The notes: generated by a model not told the origin, from the sequence alone. Shown: positions 1 through 8,805, counted from the stretch's first letter. The stretch is 39,659 nt of DNA from Anaerolineales bacterium (GCA_004376465.1 SOJU01000099.1:1-39659); one strand, 5' to 3'. Made by a program: numbers and translations.

Positions 1-2
1 TT

Positions 3-578
3 GTGCTTTTCTCAGGGAAGGTACATTTATGCAAACTCAGCCCATCGGGGCAGGTGCAAATCATATCCATCATTGAGCCGGTGATCATGTTCAATGAATT
101 GACGGCGATAGACGGTGGACCCAACCCTTTCACCGCGGTCGCGGTAGGAGCGTGTCTAACATGGAACATTGGCTATGATGACTTCCACTCTTTAGTCATG
201 CGCTACCCTGACCCAGCTATTGGCATAGCGATGATGCGCGTGCTGGCGAGACGCACCAGGCATCTCATCGACCGCTGTGAGGACCTATCATTCCGATCCG
301 TGCTTGCGCGGACAGCCAAGATACTTCTTGAAATGAGCGATAATGGTACAAATGCAATCGATCGCAGTGAGTATCCGATTAAAGATGTGGCAGCAAGTAT
401 AGCCACCGTACCGGAGACACTCAGTCGCTCCTTTAGCGTCCTCAGCGAACGCGGCTTGATAAACTGCACCCGAAAGAAAATCACTATCCTGCAGCCCATT
501 GAACTATCTGTTGCCGCGCAACTAGAACCTTACCCTTTCAATAATTGCGCCCCTGAGCTTGACCGCCAGCATACCTGA
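3..578 (+). CDS. Crp/Fnr-family transcriptional regulator, 5' truncated by window edge
   Basis: Cyclic-nucleotide-binding-like region followed by a C-terminal winged HTH (YPIKDVAASIATVPETLSRSFSVLSERGLI), typical of Crp/Fnr proteins. The ORF is open at the window edge. Confidence 0.85.
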   Translation: MLFSGKVHLCKLSPSGQVQIISIIEPVIMFNELTAIDGGPNPFTAVAVGACLTWNIGYDDFHSLVMRYPDPAIGIAMMRVLARRTRHLIDRCEDLSFRSVLARTAKILLEMSDNGTNAIDRSEYPIKDVAASIATVPETLSRSFSVLSERGLINCTRKKITILQPIELSVAAQLEPYPFNNCAPELDRQHT

Positions 579-694
579 GGCTTTTTCCTGCGGACCGGTA
601 AACCCTGAATAGAGCAGTCGCAAGACCCAATATCCATAACGTAATACAATTTGCCCATTGTTAAAGACTATCAGCTAAAAATGTGGCAAACTTA

Positions 695-712
695 TTGTGA
701 GCGGTATCACAA
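695..712. promoter_or_regulatory. CRP/FNR-family operator-like palindrome TTGTGA-GCGGTA-TCACAA
   Basis: Perfect 6+6 inverted repeat with 6-nt spacer matching the CRP-type consensus TGTGA-N6-TCACA, about 41 nt upstream of the likely ATG at 754 and downstream of a Crp/Fnr gene. Confidence 0.6.
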
Positions 713-753
713 GTTGGCTTATTACCATAAAAATAATCCTTGGAGTAGTGATA

Positions 754-2223
754 ATGAAAGCAATAACAAAACGATTTCAATATTTCTTCCTGTCGACCAA
801 AGGATTGGCTCTGGTTGCCATTGCCCTGTTGTCCCTCGTCACCGCCATTTGGGGCACACTCTCCGGCCCATTGGCCGAGATGGGCATCAACGATATAACC
901 GTCCGGGTGTTGGGCATGGATTTAGTGCCTGCCGAACGGGAAGGTCGCTTGATCATGCTATATCACAGCATCGCCATGACCGTGGTCGCTATTCAGGTGT
1001 ATTTCATAACCGGCATCATGGCAATGAAAAAGCATGAGCGGGCAACGATTAACGCCACAGTGACCGTTGGTTATATGTTTGCGCTGATCTTCGGCATGCT
1101 GTTTGGTTATTTCGGACACAACTGGATTTACCATGGATTGTTTATTGCCGGCCAAACACTCATGTACTTCGGCGGGATACTTTTAGCAGCAGCATTATGG
1201 CCTTGGAAGAAGGAATACTACATCCAGGACCCGAAGTCAGAATACGCCCACACAAAAGGCGGAATGGACCTGGAACGAGCGGCTTTCTTCGCAATGGCCG
1301 TCACAACTTTGGGCTCAGCCTTACTGGGTGCGATCGCTGGCGCTAACTTCGGCAACGGCTTCGTGACATTCTTGGCCGAAGACACGGTCCGCGATCCGAA
1401 CAAAGCAGTCCTGGCCCGGGCCGTCATCGGACATCTTCACATCATGGTCGCTCTTACAGGGGTAGCTATAACCCTGATTGTGGGCAAATGGTATGACTTC
1501 AAAGGCATCCTGCACAAGATCGCCATGCCGAGTATGATTTTTGGCTCAATCATTCTCGCTCTTGGCTGTGCTTTAATGATACCGGCCCAGTATTATGCCC
1601 ACCTTATTATTTATGTCGGCTCGACATTCGTCTTGGTCGCGGGATTGCTCCTGGTTATCTACGGCTGGGGCAGGTTAGTCAGAGACCGTCTGGCAGAGCA
1701 AGGGATCGAAAAAGCATCCTTTGGCCAAAAATTCAAGGCCTTGTTCCATGACCCCGTGAAGTGGGGCGCAACCTGGCAAATGGTGTATATGAATTTCTGC
1801 GTCACCTTTGTTGGCCTCTTCATGGCCGCCAAATTGGATGATATTATTCGCCGCCTTCCACTGCGCGAAGAACGGATAACCCTGACCGGGCACTGGCATG
1901 TCCTTGCTGCGATTATCGCCACCATCATGCTCCTCTACTTCGTTGATCTTATGGGGCTGAAAGGAAAAGCACGCAAGTGGTTCGGATGGCTGGTGATTAT
2001 CTCCTCGGACCTGGCGTTTGGGGCCGCAACTATCTTTGCACTGAAGCGATTGTTCGTCAGCGAGTCGGACCAACAACCTCTGGTGGACACCCTTGATCTA
2101 CTTACCGAGATTGGACTAGGACTCCTGCTGATCGTCATCGCCGCCTTCCTGGTTTGGAGGCTGATTGATCTTTTCAAGAAAAATGGCCGCTGGGCGAAAG
2201 AACTGTCCGAAGTGGACCTATAG
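754..2223 (+). CDS. Polytopic membrane protein, distantly heme-copper oxidase / NO reductase subunit I-like
   Basis: About 12 hydrophobic segments; His-containing helices YHSIAMTVV, GHNWIYHG, GHLHIMVALTGVA, GHWHVLAA. The HxH helices resemble HCO/NorB helices. Start at 754 (ATG with GGAG upstream) preferred over GTG 697. Confidence 0.5.
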   Translation: MKAITKRFQYFFLSTKGLALVAIALLSLVTAIWGTLSGPLAEMGINDITVRVLGMDLVPAEREGRLIMLYHSIAMTVVAIQVYFITGIMAMKKHERATINATVTVGYMFALIFGMLFGYFGHNWIYHGLFIAGQTLMYFGGILLAAALWPWKKEYYIQDPKSEYAHTKGGMDLERAAFFAMAVTTLGSALLGAIAGANFGNGFVTFLAEDTVRDPNKAVLARAVIGHLHIMVALTGVAITLIVGKWYDFKGILHKIAMPSMIFGSIILALGCALMIPAQYYAHLIIYVGSTFVLVAGLLLVIYGWGRLVRDRLAEQGIEKASFGQKFKALFHDPVKWGATWQMVYMNFCVTFVGLFMAAKLDDIIRRLPLREERITLTGHWHVLAAIIATIMLLYFVDLMGLKGKARKWFGWLVIISSDLAFGAATIFALKRLFVSESDQQPLVDTLDLLTEIGLGLLLIVIAAFLVWRLIDLFKKNGRWAKELSEVDL

Positions 2224-2282
2224 ATAACTGAGAGAAGGAATATATCCAACTTGCATCTAATTCTGGGCGAGGAGATACCCTA

Positions 2283-3185
2283 ATGAAACGTACATTTTTC
2301 TTCCTTTTGTTTGTCACATTATTGACGGCGGGCTGCGCATCTTCCACGGTTGAAGCTACCCCTCCGCCGCAGATCGATACCGGTGTCGATCCGGATAGTT
2401 GGGCGCTCATTCCCGCTGGCGAGTTTCTTGCGGACTTCACCAATGAAGAAATCTTGGTGGATTACGACTATCAAATGATGGTTACCGATGTGACCAACGC
2501 TCAATTCGCCGATTTCCTCAACGCGGCGTTGAAGGACGGGACTATCAAAATAGTGGGCGATGAAATCATGGGGTATTATCCGGGCGATATATTCCGCGAG
2601 TACCGGCACGAAGAAGAATACGCCGCTGGAGATTATCCACTCATGCCGTTGGACGAAGAAGCTGCTCTGAGACTGGATTTCGACGGGACGACGTTTACCG
2701 CCAAACCTGGCTATGAGAACCACCCCATGGTTATGGTCACCTGGTTTGGAGCCAATGCGTATTGCCAATACTACGATGGACGTCTGCCCTCGGCAATTGA
2801 GTGGGAAAAAGCAGCCCGCGGCGCCGACGGACGACCTTTTCCATGGGGCAACGAAGCCCAACAAACCAACGCCAACTACTATCACAGCAATGACCCGTTC
2901 GAGGATGTGATCGGTCGAATGGGCGACACAACCCCGGTGGGTTTTTACAACGGCCAGACGCATCTCGGCTTCGAAACGGAAGATTCCCCCAGCCCCTATG
3001 GTCTATACGACATGGCTGGAAACGTTTATCAATGGGTCGGCGATGTAATCCCTTACCAGCATTATCGCTTGCTGCTGGGCGGCGCCAAGGATGTGTACGC
3101 CGTCAGGATTCGGGTTTGGGTATCCAACAATGTGGAGCCGGTTTATTTCAGCCCCAACGCTGGGTTCCGCTGCGCACAGGACTAG
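2283..3185 (+). CDS. SUMF1/formylglycine-generating-enzyme-fold lipoprotein
   Basis: Lipobox LLTAGC; FGE-family motifs GRLPSAIEWEKAARGADGRPFPWGNE, YDMAGNVYQWVGD, NAGFRCAQD. Confidence 0.85.
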   Translation: MKRTFFFLLFVTLLTAGCASSTVEATPPPQIDTGVDPDSWALIPAGEFLADFTNEEILVDYDYQMMVTDVTNAQFADFLNAALKDGTIKIVGDEIMGYYPGDIFREYRHEEEYAAGDYPLMPLDEEAALRLDFDGTTFTAKPGYENHPMVMVTWFGANAYCQYYDGRLPSAIEWEKAARGADGRPFPWGNEAQQTNANYYHSNDPFEDVIGRMGDTTPVGFYNGQTHLGFETEDSPSPYGLYDMAGNVYQWVGDVIPYQHYRLLLGGAKDVYAVRIRVWVSNNVEPVYFSPNAGFRCAQD

Positions 3186-3249
3186 TGTTCGTGATCTGAG
3201 GAAAGTGGGTTGCTGGCGGGTGAGATCAACATCCGCCCGCAATCCCTAA

Positions 3250-4176
3250 ATGAGAAACAAAAAAACACAAGAAAAGACAATGACCTACTTAAAAACTGCT
3301 AATCAATCAATATTGAAAACACTGACCGCGAAAATCCGCCTTTACTGGCAGATGACCAAAATCCTTCAAACCGGTCTGCTGCTCTCCACCGGGTTGGCGG
3401 GATACATGAGCGCTCGCTGCCCAGTCCAGACCTGGCAAACGCTGCTCGCGTTGACTGGCAGCCTCTTTCTGGCGATCAGCGGCAGCACGGTCTTCAATAT
3501 GGTCTACGATCGAGACATCGACGCCCGAATGCCGCGCACTCAAAAACGCCCACTCCCCAGCGGTAAGGTCGGCGTGGCAGAGGCGCTTGTTCTGGGCAGC
3601 GTGTTAAGTGTCATCGGCATCGGGTGGGCCGCCTTCCTATCACCGCTTTATGGCTTGATCGTGTTCGCCGGTCTGTTCTTCGATGTCGTCGTGTATACAA
3701 TTTGGCTCAAACGCCGCACGCCATGGTCGATCATCTGGGGGGGAATCGCCGGGGGGATGCCGGCTCTCGCCGGCCGCGCTCTTGGCTTAGGAGCGATCGA
3801 TTGGGTAGGATTGATGTTTGCGCTGGCAGTGCTGCTATGGATCCCCACCCACATCATGACCTTCAGCCTGCGGTACCGTGAGGGCTATGCAAAAGCTGGC
3901 GTTCCCACCTTCCCTTCAGCCTATGGGGAGCGAACTACGGGCATCATCATCGCCCTGTCGAGCATCGCCACCGCGATCGCCATGGCATTCGCCGCGTACG
4001 GGATCGGGATAACATGGGGCTATATGAGATTACTCATCATCCTCAGCTGCGGCTTGCTTGCCTTAGCCATCAGCAGCATGGTACATCCCTCGTTTAAAAT
4101 GAATTTTAGTCTCTTCAAATTCGCTTCTCTATATATGCTGAGTTCAATGCTTTTGGTTGTCCTCGGCGTCCTGTAA
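3250..4176 (+). CDS. cyoE: UbiA-family prenyltransferase, protoheme IX farnesyltransferase (heme O synthase)-like
   Basis: NMVYDRDIDARMPRTQKRPLPSGKV matches the CyoE/CtaB signature (NxxxDxxxDxxMxRTxxRPL); multiple TM helices. Confidence 0.8.
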   Translation: MRNKKTQEKTMTYLKTANQSILKTLTAKIRLYWQMTKILQTGLLLSTGLAGYMSARCPVQTWQTLLALTGSLFLAISGSTVFNMVYDRDIDARMPRTQKRPLPSGKVGVAEALVLGSVLSVIGIGWAAFLSPLYGLIVFAGLFFDVVVYTIWLKRRTPWSIIWGGIAGGMPALAGRALGLGAIDWVGLMFALAVLLWIPTHIMTFSLRYREGYAKAGVPTFPSAYGERTTGIIIALSSIATAIAMAFAAYGIGITWGYMRLLIILSCGLLALAISSMVHPSFKMNFSLFKFASLYMLSSMLLVVLGVL

Positions 4177-4781
4177 TGAAGAGGATCACCCCGCTAGACA
4201 GAATTGCTCTCCTGATTACCGGTTTACTCGCTGCATACCTGATCGTGATGGGAGTTGAGGGTCTCCCCGTCCTGGCCACATGGGCATATAGCATCGCGTT
4301 CGGCGTGCTGTTGATTGCCAGTCTGCTCATGATCATCAACGGCTTCGATGTTCTTGACAGCCCTTGGGTCGTCATCATCGCCGCCATCATCCCCTTAAGC
4401 CTTTCGCTCGGCATGGTTATCGAAAACCTTCCCCCGGACTGGCATCTGGCTTATCTCGTCTTCGTTGTGATCGGCTTCCTCGCCATCCTGCTGACGCGCT
4501 TTCTCGTCCCTGAACGTGCGGCGACGATCGTGCTTGCCGTCGTGCACGGCATCGCCGGGCTCTTAATCGTCGGCTTGCCCATTGCTCTCGTGCTGCAGGG
4601 CGTAAAGGCACCGATATATTTATTCATGAGCGTGGGCGGAGCGCTGATCGGAATCGGCGGCCTGCTGCTCGCTTTCCTGAAGACCGGCAAACCCATCCTC
4701 TCCGCCGAGAAAATCTTAACTCTCCTTCCCTGGATTCTACTCCTGATGAGCGCGGCATTCGTGCTCGGACTGGGCGCTTAA
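4176..4781 (+). CDS. Integral membrane protein of unknown function
   Basis: 201-aa ORF, start codon overlapping the stop of the upstream gene; about 6 hydrophobic helices. Confidence 0.65.
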   Translation: MKRITPLDRIALLITGLLAAYLIVMGVEGLPVLATWAYSIAFGVLLIASLLMIINGFDVLDSPWVVIIAAIIPLSLSLGMVIENLPPDWHLAYLVFVVIGFLAILLTRFLVPERAATIVLAVVHGIAGLLIVGLPIALVLQGVKAPIYLFMSVGGALIGIGGLLLAFLKTGKPILSAEKILTLLPWILLLMSAAFVLGLGA

Positions 4782-4784
4782 GCT

Positions 4785-5243
4785 TTGTCTCGCCTCGAAC
4801 GTTTTAAGCCAGCCGCAAGTAAGGCGTGGCTTATCGCCTCAGCCGGTATTATGTGGAGCGGTGTTGGCTTAATGCTCTGCAACCTGGCTTATGGCTGGCT
4901 GCGACCCGTAGCGTTTCCTCAGGTTTTATGGATGACTCTGGCTGGAGTCCTGCTCGCTTCAGCCATCTTCTACTTCGGTTTCAGCAAGCTCGCCAAGAAG
5001 AACATCCGGCGGATTACCGACATGGTCGGAGATAAGATCTGCATATTCGCTTTCCAGGAATGGACGAGTTATCCCCTCATTGTCGTTATGATTGGATTGG
5101 GACTCTCGCTCCGAATTTTGTTACCCATACCAAAACCGTACCTGGCGATCCTCTATATCGGCATTGGCGGCGGTTTATTCCTGGCTAGTTTGTGTTACTA
5201 CAAACATCTTCTGCGCCCCCAAGACCACGTTAGCTCCTCCTAA
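4785..5243 (+). CDS. Small integral membrane protein of unknown function
   Basis: 152-aa ORF (TTG start) 3 nt after the preceding stop; four hydrophobic segments. Confidence 0.55.
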   Translation: MSRLERFKPAASKAWLIASAGIMWSGVGLMLCNLAYGWLRPVAFPQVLWMTLAGVLLASAIFYFGFSKLAKKNIRRITDMVGDKICIFAFQEWTSYPLIVVMIGLGLSLRILLPIPKPYLAILYIGIGGGLFLASLCYYKHLLRPQDHVSSS

Positions 5244-5710
5244 ATGTACGTTTTCCTGCTCTCCCTCACTTATTCGGGTGACCAAGCCGAATTAAGTCAC
5301 ACAGCTACACCCGGCTCCCGTTTAGGTAATCAATACTTGACGCTCGGCAAATACACGCACCGTCGTTTGTGATAAGCTGAACAATGTGGAGGGTTTGTTG
5401 CCTTTGCACGCATCGTGCTTGTGTAATTTGTTCCGAGAAGCTCGAAACAGGGTATGAAAACGAGATCCTCCATTCAGCTCAGTAGTGTTTTATCACTCTT
5501 GGTTTTTCGGTTGGAGGAGAACTCTCGTAAATACCGGTTTTTTTACTTGTTTGCCTCGGTTAATTGAGTTCTTGCTCTGACCAAACAAAATCGCGCTTTA
5601 AAGCGCTAATGATTAAGGAGGGTGAAGAAAATCAGTAGAGCTATGCAACAAAGGTCTTACGTAAAAAACCGGTTTTTAACAAATTACGAAGAGGAAAAGA
5701 GGAGAATGCA

Positions 5711-6703
5711 ATGCTCAAGAAACCAACGTTTTCTCTCGTCGTAATTGGCGCCTTGCTCTTGTTGGTGCTGGCTATCGGTGCTTGTGCACCTGCTGCGACG
5801 CCAGAGCCACCTCCACCGCCGCCAACCGACGTACCGCCACCGCCCCCTCCAACAGCGACTCCAGCGCCAGATCATTCTGCATTTGAAGCTGCTGTTGCAG
5901 GCAATGCGCACAATCAGTACGATATCGGTCATGGACCGAACACGTGGTGCACTCGCTGTCACTCCCCCCAGAACTGGGATCCGGAAGCTGTCCAGGGACC
6001 TGGGGAAGGCGAATGCTTCACGTGCAAATTCCCACATTTAGAAGAGATGAGTGTGGCCTCAGGGAATCCTTTCGTTCCCGAAGAGGAGTGGGTCGGCATG
6101 CCTTGCGAAACCTGTCACGTAGTTGATGGAAACGGATACGTCACTCCTGGGATCGCCTGGCTCAATCCGGTCTCGATGGATTACGTTGCAGTAAGCAATT
6201 CAACAGAGTTGTGTGAGAAATGCCACGTAACCACCACCGGCAACGCCTTCGGCTCTGCTGTGGATCATAAGGTAACTCTTGGCGGAAGCGCCCACCTCAA
6301 CTATGGTGGTTTCCTCGGGGAAGTACCCCCGCCCAGCTACTGCGCCGATTGCCATGACCCACACACGCTCGCACCACCACAATGTGTCGACTGCCACGAA
6401 GACGTGACGACTTCAGACACCCACATGAAGGGTTATAACGCCCTTATGCTAGACAAGCTGACCTGTATGGCTTGTCACGATGCCTCCGGCTTGGATGTAG
6501 GACCTCCACCGGATGGTGAGGGTGGTCCATGGGTAACCCAGGAAACCTCTGTTGGGCGTGCTGGACCGACCACGGAATTTGTGCTCTCGCACAGCATCGT
6601 CTACACGGTCGCTTGCGACCGCTGCCACTTCGAAGAGAATACCTTCGAATTGACCGTCTTTACCGCAGATGGTTCCGTACCAGCGCCTCCAGCAGAAGAT
6701 TAG
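5711..6703 (+). CDS. Octaheme c-type cytochrome lipoprotein with one CxxCK motif
   Basis: Lipobox AIGAC, Pro-rich linker, heme motifs CTRCH, CFTCK, CETCH, CEKCH, CADCH, CVDCH, CMACH, CDRCH; purine-rich RBS upstream. Confidence 0.85.
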   Translation: MLKKPTFSLVVIGALLLLVLAIGACAPAATPEPPPPPPTDVPPPPPPTATPAPDHSAFEAAVAGNAHNQYDIGHGPNTWCTRCHSPQNWDPEAVQGPGEGECFTCKFPHLEEMSVASGNPFVPEEEWVGMPCETCHVVDGNGYVTPGIAWLNPVSMDYVAVSNSTELCEKCHVTTTGNAFGSAVDHKVTLGGSAHLNYGGFLGEVPPPSYCADCHDPHTLAPPQCVDCHEDVTTSDTHMKGYNALMLDKLTCMACHDASGLDVGPPPDGEGGPWVTQETSVGRAGPTTEFVLSHSIVYTVACDRCHFEENTFELTVFTADGSVPAPPAED

Positions 6704-6824
6704 CCGGGGCAGGTTATACCATCGGAGCTCGAAACATTCCGCGACATCATCCTATCAAAACCAATGCGGAATGGACCGTCTTCCTGGCTGACAATTGCGC
6801 CGGGAAGGTGAAGGTAAACGGTAT

Positions 6825-6857
6825 CCTGTGGGGTGAGGAGACTCCTCACCCCACAGG
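6825..6857. terminator. Strong hairpin CCTGTGGGGTGAGGAG-A-CTCCTCACCCCACAGG between the two octaheme genes
   Basis: Perfect 16-nt inverted repeat around 1 central nt; no T-tract follows, so it may be a processing/stability element rather than an intrinsic terminator. Confidence 0.5.
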
Positions 6858-6971
6858 TATATAAACTAGAATCTAAGGACCGTAGGTTTTAAAAAAATGG
6901 ATAGAAGAATGTCTCTCTTTTCAATAATCTCTGACCGGGGCCAGAACTCTCGTGGTCTGAATGCTCGGGCG

Positions 6972-7853
6972 ATGACGCAATTCTTCACCCAATGCTTGAT
7001 TCTATTATTCCTGATCGGCGGATTAGCAGCCTGCCAGTCTTCTGACTCTCCTACAGCTTCCTCGCCTGACGCCCAGGCCACACAACCATCTGGGGGTGGA
7101 GAAGCAACAAGCGAAGACCCTGTAGATGAACAGGAGACACCTTCAGCGAGCGAAATCGAACAAGCCTGGCAGTCCAGCCCTCATGCGGATACGTATGTCG
7201 AAGGGGACAACAACGTTTGCGCTCGCTGCCATGCACCCGCCGTCTTCGTTCCATCCATAGACGATATCTCAGAATCATGTTTGGTTTGCAAATTCGAGAT
7301 AGCTCCCCCGCCTGCCACCATCGCTCAGGAAGAGTGGACCAATATCGAATGTAATGTTTGCCATCTTGTCAATAAAAATGACGAGGTTGAGCCTGAATAC
7401 GCCTGGCTTTTATTCCTGCTAATCAATGAATATGAGCAGGTGGATTCGTCCACAGAATTGTGCGGAAAGTGCCACAATGATCCTGATCTCAATCAGCCCG
7501 GTCATACAACTGTTGTCGTGGGCGGAGCACATGCAGATTATTCCTGCACGGACTGTCACGACGCCCACAGCACGATAGCATCATGCGGCGCTGCTGGATG
7601 TCACGACGACATGGGCGCGGATATTCCCGGGCACGACGAAGCGCACGAGTCGGTATCCTGCGTGGCTTGCCACGACGCCGGCGATATGGCGATCGGCCCA
7701 GACGAGGATCTAGGCACCTGGACCACATTCCTACCTCCGGATTCGGAAGGGGTTTCCTACCCCTTCACCTCTCACAACACTCAACTAGAGGCCAGTTGTG
7801 ACCGCTGCCATTATCCCAATAACCCCTGGGGTTTTTCGGAGGATGTTAAGTAG
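6972..7853 (+). CDS. Second octaheme c-type cytochrome lipoprotein with CxxCK motif, paralogue of 5711..6703
   Basis: Lipobox GLAAC; motifs CARCH, CLVCK, CNVCH, CGKCH, CTDCH, CGAAGCH (CX4CH), CVACH, CDRCH in the same order as the upstream gene. ORF can extend to ATG 6897. Confidence 0.82.
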   Translation: MTQFFTQCLILLFLIGGLAACQSSDSPTASSPDAQATQPSGGGEATSEDPVDEQETPSASEIEQAWQSSPHADTYVEGDNNVCARCHAPAVFVPSIDDISESCLVCKFEIAPPPATIAQEEWTNIECNVCHLVNKNDEVEPEYAWLLFLLINEYEQVDSSTELCGKCHNDPDLNQPGHTTVVVGGAHADYSCTDCHDAHSTIASCGAAGCHDDMGADIPGHDEAHESVSCVACHDAGDMAIGPDEDLGTWTTFLPPDSEGVSYPFTSHNTQLEASCDRCHYPNNPWGFSEDVK

Positions 7854-8106
7854 CGATTAGAGGACACAAGCGCTCGGCTAACCACCATGGCGATGGAATT
7901 ATCCGGGGCAATTGAAGATTTTATGAAAGCGGAAGACAGTTTTCGTCCCGGGTTCGATATCGAGTGATTGCCGCTCACGCTAGGAAACTGGAACTTCTGA
8001 CGCAGCACATCAACAGTGGAATTCCGAGCGGTTTTCACGAATTGACCGTTCATAACAAACCAAGTATCTCAAACTAAATATCATCGATGCATACAGGAGA
8101 AAAGAG

Positions 8107-8805
8107 ATGAGAACCTCAACTGGAAAAACCCTTAGGATCATCGCCATCATCTTCATGGGCCTCACCGCGGCGATGAACATCGTCAGCGGCGTCGGCACCA
8201 GCTGCGCCGCGTTCTTAACCAAGCAATACCCACCGTTCTGGGACATACTAGTAGCGGAACTCCAGTGGTTGTGGCAGTCCTTCGTCTTTGTGACTCTTCT
8301 GGTCGGCCTCGCCGGGATCTGGTCAGTTGTCCAACTCGTGCGTGGCAAGAGTAACGCCTACCGCAACGCCATGATCCTATTAATCCTGGGAACGATAGTG
8401 AATGGAATCCACGTATATTATTCCCAGACCATACTCGGAAGCGTTATCCCTATAGCCATAACCCTCCTAACCAACGTCATCACCCTGGTGCTTTTTATCA
8501 TTTTTGGGACACCCGGGTTGCGCGATCAGATCATGTTCGATGGTGAGGGCGATCCCATATCTGGGGCGACCGCCAGCGGATTAACGGCGATCCTCGTCGG
8601 GATGATTCTCCTCTCGACTTCGTCCTGGGCCGGGCCTTCGCATACATTTGCTGATGGGGTGAACCTGGTCCATGTCCTGCGAATACCCCTCCTCGCCGGA
8701 GGCTCCATTTTAACGATGGGCGGCCTGGCCACATTGCTGTGGACCGCGCTGGATATTACCTTCCCAAGGGAGATACGGCGCTCTGCAGAGGATAAAAAGC
8801 AATAA
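8107..8805 (+). CDS. Conserved-looking integral membrane protein, unknown function
   Basis: 232-aa ORF with about 6 hydrophobic segments, good RBS (ggagaaaagag) before ATG. Confidence 0.6.
   Translation: MRTSTGKTLRIIAIIFMGLTAAMNIVSGVGTSCAAFLTKQYPPFWDILVAELQWLWQSFVFVTLLVGLAGIWSVVQLVRGKSNAYRNAMILLILGTIVNGIHVYYSQTILGSVIPIAITLLTNVITLVLFIIFGTPGLRDQIMFDGEGDPISGATASGLTAILVGMILLSTSSWAGPSHTFADGVNLVHVLRIPLLAGGSILTMGGLATLLWTALDITFPREIRRSAEDKKQ

Noticed and set aside
651-1037. 128-aa plus-strand ORF overlapping the start of 754..2223
   Set aside because: Composition rich in His/Arg with no recognisable domain; out-of-frame shadow of a convincingly coding membrane protein.
754-2223. Confident annotation as a cbb3 oxidase or NorB catalytic subunit
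   Set aside because: I could not find the full canonical set of heme and CuB histidine ligands (no HH pair); left as distantly HCO-like with modest confidence.
2319-2963. 214-aa minus-strand ORF antisense to the SUMF1 gene
   Set aside because: Opposite frame has clear family motifs; antisense ORF shows no domain or RBS and arises from GC-rich codon bias.
5711-7853. Calling the CxxCK cytochromes NrfA, ONR or HAO
   Set aside because: Heme count and position of CxxCK (second of eight) do not match NrfA or ONR as I know them; only a general multiheme call is justified.
7860-8100. Short ORF-like stretch (MAMELSGAIEDFMKAEDSFRPGFDIE) between the octaheme gene and 8107
   Set aside because: Only 26 codons, no family recognition; could be a gene remnant but insufficient evidence.
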